From Marivita sp051251565 (GTDB lineage: Bacteria > Pseudomonadota > Alphaproteobacteria > Rhodobacterales > Rhodobacteraceae), in assembly GCF_051251565.1 (NCBI RefSeq), contig NZ_JBPOFB010000006.1, positions 167,887 to 231,886 of the forward strand: a DNA stretch of 64,000 bases, given 5' to 3'. Both the position numbers and the translations under genes were made by a program. The notes under the pieces are model-generated. The model worked only from the letters and a program-made list of their open reading frames with translations, was not told the DNA's origin and made no database searches. Shown here piece after piece: positions 52,431 to 60,418 of this stretch (positions are counted from its first letter, which is position 1; every line of letters starts with the position of its first letter).

Positions 52431-52598
52431 ACGGGACGTGGTCCACCCCACCCAAGTCACCCTGTTCGAGCGAGGCTCTTGGTCCACCTCGGGTTGGGGC
52501 TTCTCCTTTTACGGTCATCGGCATGCCTGCCTGTACCGTAAGGGCATCACTATTCGGTCAAGGTTAATTGAGAGTTAAGGCGCATGCGCCACCTGCTG

Positions 52599-52623
52599 CT
52601 TCTTCTTTTTTCAAATATGCAAA
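52599..52623 (-). repeat. A-rich intergenic repeat, copy 3
   Basis: The exact reverse complement of 52406-52430. On the plus strand it is a T-rich tract directly downstream of GGCGCATGCGCC, so it could terminate rightward transcripts from the secretion operon. Confidence 0.85.
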
Positions 52624-52655
52624 AGCGCGGGTGAAAAACGCGAAACCTATTGTGG

Positions 52656-53099
52656 TCAGTCCGCGGTGTCGATCCAGATCGTGACCGGCCCGTCATTCAG
52701 CAGCCGTACTTTCATATCTGCGCCGAAGCGGCCTTTGGCGACCGCGATACCTTGCGCGGTCACCTGAGAAGCGAAGTATTCGTAGAGACGATTGCCGTCC
52801 TCGGGCGATGCTGCGGTGGAGAAACCGGGCCGATTGCCGCGCGATGTGTCTGCTGCGAGGGTGAACTGGCTCACCACCAACGCGCTGCCCTCGATGTCGC
52901 GCAGAGAGCGGTTCATGCGTCCCTCGTCGTCTTTGAAAATGCGTAGCTTGGCAATCTTCGCCGCCAGTTTGTCGGCTTGCGCCTCGGTGTCGCCCTGCAT
53001 GGCGCAGATCAGGATCAGCAGGCCTGCGTTTATCTCGCTCAGCACCTCTCCGTCCACGGTGACGGATGCTTCGGACACGCGTTGGATCAGCGCGCGCAT
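52656..53099 (-). CDS. dtd: D-aminoacyl-tRNA deacylase Dtd
   Basis: 147 residues. MRALIQRVSEASVTVDGEV at the start, the catalytic motif SALVVSQFTLAAD, and LLNDGPVTIWID at the end (the family's Gly-Pro motif). It removes D-amino acids mischarged onto tRNA. Its ATG directly follows the accA stop (TGAATG). Confidence 0.96.
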   Translation of the reverse strand: MRALIQRVSEASVTVDGEVLSEINAGLLILICAMQGDTEAQADKLAAKIAKLRIFKDDEGRMNRSLRDIEGSALVVSQFTLAADTSRGNRPGFSTAASPEDGNRLYEYFASQVTAQGIAVAKGRFGADMKVRLLNDGPVTIWIDTAD

Positions 53100-54062
53100 T
53101 CAGGCGGCGAGGCCTTTGCTGCCAATATCAAGGAATTTGCGGCGACGGTCTGCGACAAGTTTTTTCGGCTTCATGTCGGACAGGTCTTTGAGCATGCTGC
53201 GCAGGGCGTTGCCGACGGATTGGATTGTCTGTTCGCGGCCGCGATGTGCGCCGCCCAGCGGTTCCGAGATCACCTGATCAGCGACGCCAAGATTAAGCAG
53301 GTCTTGTGCTGTAAGGCGCAGGGCTTCGGCGGCTTCGCGCATCTTTTCGGCGTCTTTCCAGAGGATCGACGCGCAGCCTTCGGGCGAAATCACCGAATAG
53401 ACCGAGTGTTCGAGCATTGCGAGCCGGTTGGCAGTGGCAAAGGCGACGGCGCCGCCTGATCCGCCTTCGCCAATCACGACCGAGATCACGGGCACACCGA
53501 TTTGCAGGCATTTTTCGGTCGACCGCGCGATCGCTTCGGACTGGCCGCGCTCTTCTGCGCCTTTGCCGGGAAAGGCACCGGGGGTGTCCACCAGCGTGAT
53601 CACCGGCAGGCCGAACCTGTCGGCCATATCCATCAGGCGCACGGCTTTGCGATAACCTTCGGGGCGCGCCATGCCGAAATTACGTTGCAGGCGGCTTTCG
53701 GTGTCGTGGCCTTTTTCGTGGCCGATCACCATCACCGGCTGGTCGTCGAACCGGGCAAGGCCGCCCATCACGGCGTTGTCGTCGGCAAAGTTTCGGTCAC
53801 CTGCAAGTGGCGTATATTCGGTGAACAGCGCCTCGATATAGTCTTTGCAATGCGGGCGTTCGGGGTGACGGGCGATCTGGCATTTGCGCCAGGGCGTCAG
53901 CTTTTTATACAGGTCTTTGAGCAGGGCGTTGGCCTTGGCGTCAAGTGCGCGGGCCTCGTCTTCGATGTCCATCTCGTCATTCTTGCGCGCCATCGCGCGC
54001 AGTTCTTCTGCTTTGCCTTCGATCTCGGCCAGCGGTTTTTCAAAATCGAGATAGTTTGTCAT
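53100..54062 (-). CDS. accA: Acetyl-CoA carboxylase carboxyltransferase alpha subunit
   Basis: 320 residues. DFEKPLAEIEGKAEELRAMA at the start, KGHDTESRLQRNFGMARPEG, TLVDTPGAFPGKGAEERGQS and GEGGSGGAVAFATANRLAML are AccA hallmarks. It transfers carboxyl from biotin to acetyl-CoA to give malonyl-CoA. It lies upstream of dtd on the same strand. Confidence 0.97.
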   Translation of the reverse strand: MTNYLDFEKPLAEIEGKAEELRAMARKNDEMDIEDEARALDAKANALLKDLYKKLTPWRKCQIARHPERPHCKDYIEALFTEYTPLAGDRNFADDNAVMGGLARFDDQPVMVIGHEKGHDTESRLQRNFGMARPEGYRKAVRLMDMADRFGLPVITLVDTPGAFPGKGAEERGQSEAIARSTEKCLQIGVPVISVVIGEGGSGGAVAFATANRLAMLEHSVYSVISPEGCASILWKDAEKMREAAEALRLTAQDLLNLGVADQVISEPLGGAHRGREQTIQSVGNALRSMLKDLSDMKPKKLVADRRRKFLDIGSKGLAA

Positions 54063-54138
54063 TGCGTGCGGTCGCCCTGTTGCCTGCGGCTGGCGGTTTA
54101 TATGGCCGTCCGGGCAGGGATTTGCAATCAGATGTGGC

Positions 54139-54735
54139 TCAGGTCCAGATCACCGGGATCAATGACGCCACCAGCAACGCCGCCATGGCCCAGTTGAACG
54201 CGCGCAAGCGGTTGGGGCGGTTCAGGAGGCGGCGCAGCTGTTGGCCCAGAAGCGTCCAGCTTGTGGTTGAGAGACATCCCATGGCGACATAGGTGCCCGC
54301 GACCCAAAGCACCGCGGCCAGATCGCGGCCGGTGGCGTAAAGCGTGATTGCGCCTAGCGCCATGGACCATGCCTTTGGGTTGACCCATTGAAATGCCGCC
54401 GCCTGGAGGAAGGTCAGGGGTTTGCTGCCGGACTTGGGCGCGCCATCGGGCGGGGCGGCATTGGCGATGCGCCATGCGAGATAGAGCATGTAGAGCACCG
54501 ACAGCACTTTGAGGATCGTATAGGACGGCGGCCAAAGGTCGAAGATCTGCATCACGCCCAGGCCCACGGGGACGATCATCATGGGAAAGCCAAGGCCGAC
54601 GCCAAGCATATGCGGGAGGGATCGGCGGATGCCAAAATTGGCCCCCGAGGTCATCAGCATCAGGTTGTTCGGTCCCGGGGTGATCACGGTGACGAGGGCA
54701 AAGCCCGCTAGGGCGAAGAAGAGATCAGGTGTCAT
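54139..54735 (-). CDS. LysE-family amino acid exporter
   Basis: 198 residues from the ATG at 54735. About six membrane helices; the family motif is VTVITPGPNNLMLMTSGANFG, with FQWVNPKAWSMALG further on. LysE/RhtB proteins export amino acids. It is divergent from an Lrp/AsnC regulator, the common pairing for control of such exporters. Confidence 0.88.
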   Translation of the reverse strand: MTPDLFFALAGFALVTVITPGPNNLMLMTSGANFGIRRSLPHMLGVGLGFPMMIVPVGLGVMQIFDLWPPSYTILKVLSVLYMLYLAWRIANAAPPDGAPKSGSKPLTFLQAAAFQWVNPKAWSMALGAITLYATGRDLAAVLWVAGTYVAMGCLSTTSWTLLGQQLRRLLNRPNRLRAFNWAMAALLVASLIPVIWT

Positions 54736-54809
54736 GATGTGCAATATGTGTCGAATGTCAGGCTTGAAGGTTGCGAATTTGGTGTGAGTGCGGGTAAAGT
54801 TTGCAATAA
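54736..54809. promoter_or_regulatory. Divergent lysE-lrp control region
   Basis: 74 bases between the two divergent starts, AT-rich in places. Two TTGCRA-like sequences occur (TTGCGAATTTGG and TTTGCAATAA). The regulator encoded at 54810 probably binds here; its site is not defined. Confidence 0.4.
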
Positions 54810-55262
54810 ATGAGCGACCTTGATCACATTGACCACCAGATATTGCGCGTTCTGTCGAGTGACGGGCGGATCAGCAACCTTGCCTTGGCCGACCGGGTCG
54901 GTCTGTCTCCGTCGGCCTGTTTGCGCAGGGTCAGCGCGCTCGAACGCGCCGGGGTGATTGCGGGCTATCGTGCGGTGCTGAGCCCGGAAAAGACGGGGGT
55001 GGGGTTCGTCGCCTATGTCACTGTGGGGCTCAGCCAGCATACCAAGGCTGCACAAGAAGCGTTTGAGCGGGCGATCTCGCGCAGTCCCGAAGTGAAGGAA
55101 TGCCACAACATCACCGGAGCGGTGGAATACCTGTTGCGGGTCGAAGCCGCGGATCTGGCGGCATACAAGCATTTTCACACCGATGTTCTTGGGGTTCTGC
55201 CGCAGGTCAATGCGATCACGTCTTATGTGGTGATGGGATCGCCCAAGGATGACCGGGCGTAA
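54810..55262 (+). CDS. Lrp/AsnC-family transcriptional regulator
   Basis: 150 residues. The helix-turn-helix spans HIDHQILRVLSSDGRISNLA through LADRVGLSPSACLRRVSALE. The C-terminal RAM domain includes VKECHNITGAVEYLLRVEA. It likely senses an amino acid and controls the divergent lysE-type exporter. Confidence 0.92.
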   Translation: MSDLDHIDHQILRVLSSDGRISNLALADRVGLSPSACLRRVSALERAGVIAGYRAVLSPEKTGVGFVAYVTVGLSQHTKAAQEAFERAISRSPEVKECHNITGAVEYLLRVEAADLAAYKHFHTDVLGVLPQVNAITSYVVMGSPKDDRA

Positions 55263-55369
55263 GACATGCATATCCCGCATGCCGAGACTGCGGATTTGAC
55301 TCTGGTCCTGACGCATTGATCTTCTTAGGTATTTGAGCAGGGAGGGACATTGAATATTGGAATGGCCCG

Positions 55370-55528
55370 ATGACATCCACACCCGCGTCTGCGTCGCAGA
55401 CCCCCACCGCCGAAGAAGCGCTGCGCATTTTGAACGAAGCATGGGCGTATTACACGCCGCTGCCCAAGCTTGTGACCGAACGCAACAGCCAGCCATCCCC
55501 GGTGTTTGACGAATATTATGCAGCCTGA
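55370..55528 (+). CDS. Small conserved-looking protein of 52 residues
   Basis: Translates as MTSTPASASQTPTAEEALRI, then LNEAWAYYTPLPKLVTERN and a short tail ending EYYAA. Codon use is good, and similar tiny proteins with AEEALRILNEAWAYY are, from memory, common in Rhodobacteraceae. No signal peptide or membrane helix. A GGAGGGA lies about 25 bases upstream. Function unknown. Confidence 0.6.
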   Translation: MTSTPASASQTPTAEEALRILNEAWAYYTPLPKLVTERNSQPSPVFDEYYAA

Positions 55529-55552
55529 AAGTTGGCTGTCGGACCTGCGGTC

Positions 55553-55571
55553 TTTTGCTTCGGCAAAGGGC
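55553..55571 (+). other. Short hairpin after the small gene
   Basis: CTTTTGC and GCAAAGG pair around a TTCG-type tetraloop (one G-T pair). No T run follows. It may be a weak terminator or an RNA end. Confidence 0.4.
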
Positions 55572-55628
55572 CGCTGATCCCGAATTTGGGCAATTGCCTT
55601 GAATCGGGAGGTGTTGCACATCGGCGGG

Positions 55629-56123
55629 ATGAAAAAACTCCGTGCCTGTCTCGTTATGTTGTCGCTTTTGGTGGTGCCTGTTGCGTGCGGAGTGACATCG
55701 CCGCCCGCGCCTGAGCCCCCGGCGCAGATGCTTTCGCTGTATCCAAATGAAACACCTGAATTGCGGCGGCAGATCGTGGATGCTGCGACGCGCAACGATG
55801 TGCCTGTCGCACTGGTGCAGCGTGTTGTGATCCGCGAAAGCACGCACCGGCCCGACGCGCGGAACGGGCCCTATTATGGCCTGATGCAAATCCTGCCTGC
55901 CACCGCCCGGTCGATGGGGTTCCGGGGGGCGCCTGAAGACCTTCTGGATGCGGAAACCAACCTGAAATACGCAGTGCGCTATTTGCGCGGGGCATGGCTG
56001 GTGTCAGGGGGAGATGAGAGTGAGGCAGTGATGTGGTATGCGCGCGGTTATTATTTTGATGCCAAGCGTCTGGGGCTGTTGGATGAGACCGGCGCACATG
56101 GGCGCAAGGTTTGGCCAGACTGA
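55629..56123 (+). CDS. SLT-domain lytic transglycosylase lipoprotein
   Basis: 164 residues from the ATG at 55629. A lipoprotein signal ends VPVACG. The SLT domain has the catalytic Glu in VVIRESTHRPDARNG and the motif YYGLMQILPATARSMGF, then NLKYAVRYLRGAWL and the end WYARGYYFDAKR. It cleaves peptidoglycan at the outer membrane. It is unusually short, a minimal SLT domain without accessory modules. Confidence 0.87.
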   Translation: MKKLRACLVMLSLLVVPVACGVTSPPAPEPPAQMLSLYPNETPELRRQIVDAATRNDVPVALVQRVVIRESTHRPDARNGPYYGLMQILPATARSMGFRGAPEDLLDAETNLKYAVRYLRGAWLVSGGDESEAVMWYARGYYFDAKRLGLLDETGAHGRKVWPD

Positions 56124-56150
56124 TCTTTACGGTTTATCAACCTGGGGCAG

Positions 56151-56172
56151 AGAATCTTCGTACGAAGATTCT
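56151..56172. repeat. Palindromic intergenic repeat, copy 2
   Basis: A 22-base perfect palindrome; its left half is AGAATCTTCGT. It matches the element at 40953-40975 and shares the right flank CCATAAAATTCTGG. It lies between the convergent transglycosylase and mcl1 genes. Confidence 0.8.
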
Positions 56173-56278
56173 AGGGACGCACCATAAAATTCTGGCCATC
56201 CAGTTCTGGTCTGGCCTTTGACCCAAGAAGGCCCCTTGCCGGGGACCTTCTGTCATGTCGGCGCCGATGGCGCAGGTG

Positions 56279-57241
56279 TCAGTTGGACGCCGCGATCATC
56301 TCTAATTGACGCACGATCACCTCGGCCTGTTTGATCGACGCGATGTCCACAAGGCGTCCTTTGTAAACCGTGGCCCCTTCGCCTTTGGCCTTGGCCTCGT
56401 CCATTGCGGCCAGGATTTCGCGGGCTTCTGCCACGGCGGCCTCGGACGGGGTGAAGACTTCGTTGGCCAGTGTCACCTGTTTGGGGTGAATGGCCCATTT
56501 GCCCACCATCCCAAGGGTTGCCGACCGCAATGCCTGCGCGCGGTAGCCTTCGTCATCCGAGAAATCGCCGAACGGGCCATCTACGGGCAGCACGCCATGG
56601 GTGCGGCAGGCGGCGACAATGGCGGCCTGTGCCCAATGCCACGGATCAGACCAGTGTTTTTGGCCGTCTTGCAGCATGTAGTAGTTTTCCTGCGTCCCGC
56701 CGATCCCGGTGGTCTGCATGCCCATGGAAGCGGCGAAATCGGCGGCGCCGAGGCTCATTGCTTCAAGGCGGGATGAGGCGGCGGCAATCTCTTCGACATG
56801 GGCGATACCTGCGGCGGACTCGATGATCACCTCAAACGCGATGCGCTTGGTCCGGCCCTTGGCCGCTTCGATCGCACTGACCAGCGCATCGACGGCATAG
56901 AGATCTCCGGCGCATCCGACTTTGGGGATCATGATCTGGTCGAGCCGCTCTGGCGCGCGTTCCAGAAGATCGACCACATCCTGGTACCAATACGGTGTGT
57001 CGAGCCCGTTGATCCGCACGCTGAGCGTTTTGTTGCCCCAGTCGATGTCGCCAATGGCCTGAAGGATATTCTCGCGTGCACTGTCCTTGTCGGATGGTGC
57101 GACGCTGTCCTCCAGATCGAGGTTGATGACGTCTGCATCCGACTTTGCCATTTTTTCAAAGATCGCCGGACGCGAGCCGGGGCCGAACAGCTGGCACCTG
57201 TTGGGACGTGCGGGCGGAGTGGGCTGGATGCGAAAGGACAT
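56279..57241 (-). CDS. mcl1: L-malyl-CoA/beta-methylmalyl-CoA lyase
   Basis: 320 residues of the HpcH/HpaI-citrate lyase beta family. RPNRCQLFGPGSRPAIFEKM, INLDLEDSVAP (metal Glu/Asp), MSLGAADFAASMGMQTTGIG and GKWAIHPKQVTLANEVF closely match Rhodobacter Mcl1. It cleaves beta-methylmalyl-CoA to glyoxylate plus propionyl-CoA and condenses or cleaves malyl-CoA in the ethylmalonyl-CoA pathway for acetate use. It is divergent from the D-amino-acid operon. Confidence 0.93.
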   Translation of the reverse strand: MSFRIQPTPPARPNRCQLFGPGSRPAIFEKMAKSDADVINLDLEDSVAPSDKDSARENILQAIGDIDWGNKTLSVRINGLDTPYWYQDVVDLLERAPERLDQIMIPKVGCAGDLYAVDALVSAIEAAKGRTKRIAFEVIIESAAGIAHVEEIAAASSRLEAMSLGAADFAASMGMQTTGIGGTQENYYMLQDGQKHWSDPWHWAQAAIVAACRTHGVLPVDGPFGDFSDDEGYRAQALRSATLGMVGKWAIHPKQVTLANEVFTPSEAAVAEAREILAAMDEAKAKGEGATVYKGRLVDIASIKQAEVIVRQLEMIAASN

Positions 57242-57501
57242 GGGGCGCCTCTTGGTAAGGATATTTCGTTTTTTGACGTCTTTGAGTTATGAAATTGCGC
57301 AAGTTTCTGCAAGTGCATTTTGCACCTGCGGAATCGTCGCTGCTGTGCAGCGTGATCACGTTGCGCAAGAATCTTCGAGTATTGCGCGAAGATGCGCAAA
57401 AAAATTGTGCAAGAGGCGGCATATGCGCCTGCCGAGGCAATGCACTTGATCCGGAGGGATGTCATTCTGCCCATAAGCAGATCGGACTCCAGGGGGCCAT
57501 A
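57242..57501. promoter_or_regulatory. mcl1-dgcN divergent control region
   Basis: 260 bases. The palindrome TTGCGCAA occurs at 57295 and 57361, with variants TTGCGCGA (57382), ATGCGCAA (57392) and TTGTGCAA (57405). GTGCA-TTT-TGCAC is an inverted repeat at 57313-57325. The repeated TTGC/GCAA half sites look like binding sites for one regulator, perhaps of the RamB/PccR (ScfR) family known for carbon assimilation genes; that assignment is a guess. Confidence 0.55.
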
Positions 57502-58503
57502 ATGATCAAAACACCATATCTACTGTTTTTGGGCGATGCGCCCGACGGGTTGGCCGCGAAAGTGGCGCAGGGCATCAAGGACTGGCGTCCGGAAAACTGT
57601 GTCGGGCAATACCGGATGGAGGGCTGCAAAGCCGATCTTGGCTTGGCCGATATGACATTGGCCGAGGCCAATGCAGCGGGGGCCAAGACGCTGGTGATCG
57701 GTGTCGCCAACCGGGGTGGCAAGATCAGCCCGGCGTGGAAAAAGGTGTTGGTGATGGCGCTTGAGGAAGGGTTTGACCTTGCCTCTGGGTTGCACAACCT
57801 GCTGCGCGATGAACGTGATCTGGTGGCCGTGGCCGAAGCGACGGGTCGCGCCTTGCATGATGTGCGCGTGCCCGAGGTGGACTATCCGATTGCCGACGGC
57901 GTCAAGCGGTCTGGCAAGCGCGTGCTGGGTGTGGGCACCGATTGTTCGGTTGGTAAGATGTATACCGGGCTCGCGCTCGACACATCCATGCGCAAGGCTG
58001 GAATGAAAAGCACCTTCCGCGCGACCGGGCAGACAGGTATCTTGATCACCGGGGACGGTGTGCCGCTTGATGCGGTGGTGGCGGATTTCATGGCCGGGTC
58101 GATCGAATGGTTGACCCCGGACAATGATCCCGACCATTGGGATGTGATCGAAGGTCAGGGAAGCCTGTTTCACGTGTCTTTCTCGGGGGTGACTCTTGCG
58201 TTGATCCACGGTGGGCAACCGGATGCGTTGATCCTGTGCCACGAGCCGACGCGGACCCATATGCGCGGATTGCCGGGCTATGATCTGCCCTCGCTTGAGG
58301 CGCTGCGCGATACGGCGCTGCCTTTGGCAAAGATTGCCAATCCAGATTGCGTGATTGCAGGTATTTCGATCAACACACAGCATATGGGCGAGGCAGAGGC
58401 GGTGGCCTATCTGGCAAAGCTGGAGGATCAGATGGGGCTTCCTGCCGTCGATCCGTTCCGGCAGGGTGCGGATCGGTTGGCCGAGGCTTTGGCGGTGCTT
58501 TGA
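57502..58503 (+). CDS. dgcN: DgcN-type N-acetyltransferase of D-amino-acid catabolism (DUF1611)
   Basis: 333 residues from the ATG at 57502 with AGGGGG upstream; the longer open frame is control region. The DUF1611 P-loop appears as RVLGVGTDCSVGKMYTGLAL. FRATGQTGILITGDGVPLDA and ILCHEPTRTHMRGLPGYDLPS are typical. DgcN with DgcA was described for D-glutamate breakdown in marine bacteria: DgcN N-acetylates the D-amino acid. dgcA follows after ~70 bases, supporting the call. Confidence 0.85.
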   Translation: MIKTPYLLFLGDAPDGLAAKVAQGIKDWRPENCVGQYRMEGCKADLGLADMTLAEANAAGAKTLVIGVANRGGKISPAWKKVLVMALEEGFDLASGLHNLLRDERDLVAVAEATGRALHDVRVPEVDYPIADGVKRSGKRVLGVGTDCSVGKMYTGLALDTSMRKAGMKSTFRATGQTGILITGDGVPLDAVVADFMAGSIEWLTPDNDPDHWDVIEGQGSLFHVSFSGVTLALIHGGQPDALILCHEPTRTHMRGLPGYDLPSLEALRDTALPLAKIANPDCVIAGISINTQHMGEAEAVAYLAKLEDQMGLPAVDPFRQGADRLAEALAVL

Positions 58504-58540
58504 CGGCCCACGCCGTTGCGCTTGTGGCCCGGTTGCATGT

Positions 58541-58562
58541 GCATATTTGTAAAAAGAAGAAA
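58541..58562 (+). repeat. A-rich intergenic repeat, copy 4
   Basis: GCATATTTGTAAAAAG followed by AAGAAA. It differs from 52406-52430 at about two positions. It lies within the short gap between dgcN and dgcA, about 15 bases before the dgcA start. Confidence 0.75.
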
Positions 58563-58576
58563 CAGGGGACGAGCCC

Positions 58577-59539
58577 ATGATTGACGTGTCGCGCGATGTG
58601 TTTCGGCTGGCGCAGGTCTTTACGATCTCGCGCGGAAGCCGGACGGAAGCCAAAGTGTTGACCGTGCGGATCACGCGGGGCGGCGTGACGGGTTGGGGCG
58701 AATGTGTGCCTTATGCGCGCTACGGCGAGACCTTGGAGAGTGTCGAGGCGCAGATCCGGTCATTGCCCGAGGCGATCGACCGGGCGGCGTTGCAAGACGC
58801 GTTGCCTGCGGGTGCGGCGCGGAATGCTGTGGATTGTGCGCTTTGGGATCTGGAGGCGAAACAGGCAGGGTGCCGGGTTTGGGAGTTGGCTGGATTGGTG
58901 GCACCTGGGCCAGAGGTGACGGCCTATACCTTGTCGCTGGACACGCCCGAAGCGATGCAGGCGCAGGCAACGCAGCATGCGCATCGGCCCTTGCTCAAGA
59001 TCAAGCTGGGCACGCCGGATGACATGCCGCGTCTTGAGGCCGTGCGGGCGGGCGCGCCGGGTGCCCGGATCATCGTCGATGCCAATGAAGGCTGGTCGGC
59101 CGGGGTCTATGCTGATCTTGCACCACATCTGCTGCGGCTTGGTGTGGCGCTTGTTGAACAGCCATTGCCCGCAGGTGAGGATGATGCGCTGCTGGGTGTG
59201 ACGCGTCCTGTGCCGCTCTGTGCGGATGAAAGCTGTCATGATCGTGCATCGCTGGCTGCGCTCAAGGGCAAGTATGACATGGTGAACATCAAGCTCGACA
59301 AAACCGGGGGGCTGACCGAGGCGTTGGCCTTGCGCGATGCGGCGCGCGCCGAAAGCTACGACGTGATGGTCGGGTGCATGGTGGGATCGTCGCTGGCGAT
59401 GGCACCGGCGGTTCTGGTAGCGCAGGGGGCGGCGATCACGGACCTTGACGGGCCGCTGCTTCTGGCCGAAGACCGCGAGGAACCATTGCTGTTTGACGAG
59501 GCGGGCGTGCATCCATCGGTGCCCGGTCTCTGGGGATAA
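58577..59539 (+). CDS. dgcA: DgcA: N-acetyl-D-glutamate racemase / dipeptide-epimerase-like enolase
   Basis: 320 residues of the muconate-lactonizing enolase group. The catalytic Lys-x-Lys is LLKIKLG; metal ligands appear in IIVDANEGWS, LVEQPLP and LCADESCHD; the second Lys is in MVNIKLDKTGG. Alone it would be called a dipeptide epimerase; next to dgcN it fits DgcA, which racemises N-acetyl-D-Glu for later deacetylation. No deacetylase gene lies nearby. Confidence 0.85.
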   Translation: MIDVSRDVFRLAQVFTISRGSRTEAKVLTVRITRGGVTGWGECVPYARYGETLESVEAQIRSLPEAIDRAALQDALPAGAARNAVDCALWDLEAKQAGCRVWELAGLVAPGPEVTAYTLSLDTPEAMQAQATQHAHRPLLKIKLGTPDDMPRLEAVRAGAPGARIIVDANEGWSAGVYADLAPHLLRLGVALVEQPLPAGEDDALLGVTRPVPLCADESCHDRASLAALKGKYDMVNIKLDKTGGLTEALALRDAARAESYDVMVGCMVGSSLAMAPAVLVAQGAAITDLDGPLLLAEDREEPLLFDEAGVHPSVPGLWG

Positions 59540-59551
59540 GGAGAACCACAC

Positions 59552-60415
59552 ATGACCCGCACCGTATTTGTGAACGGAGATTATCTGCCCGAGGACAAGG
59601 CGACCGTGTCGATCTTTGACCGGGCCTTCCTAATGGCGGACGGGGTTTATGAGGTGACAAGCGTTCTGGGTGGCAAGCTCATTGATTTTGCGGGTCATGC
59701 CAAGCGGTTGGAACGGTCGTTGAACGAGCTTGATATCAAGAAACCGGCGGTGTTTGACGACCTGCTGGAGATCCACCGCGAACTGGTCAAAGTGAACGGT
59801 ATCGAGGATGGTCTGGTCTATCTCCAGATCACGCGCGGCGCGCCCGGAGACCGGGATTTCGTCTTTCCCGATCCAGAGACAACGGAACCGACCGTGGTGC
59901 TGTTCACCCAGAATAAGCCCGGACTTGCGGACAGCCCCGCTGCCAAGATCGGGATGAAGATCATCTCGATCGAGGATGAACGCTGGGGCCGCCGGGACAT
60001 CAAGACAGTACAGCTTCTTTATCCGTCCATGGGCAAGATGATGGCCAAGAAGGCCGGTGCGGATGATGCGTGGATGGTGCAGGACGGTCATGTGACCGAA
60101 GGCACCAGCAACAACGCCTATATCATCAAGGGCAACACCATCATCACGCGTGCGCTGTCGAACGACATTCTGCATGGCATCACCCGCGCTGCCGTGCTGC
60201 GGTTTGCCAAAGAAGCGCAGATGAAGGTGGAAGAGCGCAACTTTACCATTGATGAGGCGAAGGGCGCGGATGAGGCGTTCATCACCTCGGCCTCGGCCTT
60301 TGTGATGCCGGTGATCGAGATTGACGGCGTGGCGCTGGGCGGTGGGGTTCCGGGGGCACGCACCGCACGCTTGCGCGAGATTTACCTCGACGAAAGCCGC
60401 AAAGCCGCGATCTGA
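59552..60415 (+). CDS. dat: D-amino-acid transaminase (PLP class IV)
   Basis: 287 residues. The catalytic Lys is in RRDIKTVQLLYPSMGK, the PLP-phosphate loop in TEGTSNNAYII, and the N-terminus has VFVNGDYLPEDKATVSIFDR. It moves the amino group between D-amino acids and keto acids. It lies 12 bases after dgcA in the same operon and probably funnels other D-amino acids into D-glutamate. Confidence 0.88.
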   Translation: MTRTVFVNGDYLPEDKATVSIFDRAFLMADGVYEVTSVLGGKLIDFAGHAKRLERSLNELDIKKPAVFDDLLEIHRELVKVNGIEDGLVYLQITRGAPGDRDFVFPDPETTEPTVVLFTQNKPGLADSPAAKIGMKIISIEDERWGRRDIKTVQLLYPSMGKMMAKKAGADDAWMVQDGHVTEGTSNNAYIIKGNTIITRALSNDILHGITRAAVLRFAKEAQMKVEERNFTIDEAKGADEAFITSASAFVMPVIEIDGVALGGGVPGARTARLREIYLDESRKAAI

Positions 60416-60418
60416 CCC

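Larger units (their letters stand above)
52303..52655. other. Gene-free region between the secretion operon and dtd
   Basis: 353 bases without a credible gene. It contains the operon-end palindrome, two inverted copies of the A-rich repeat enclosing ~170 bases, two direct copies of GGTCCACC, and the palindrome GGCGCATGCGCC just before the second A-rich copy. Confidence 0.6.
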
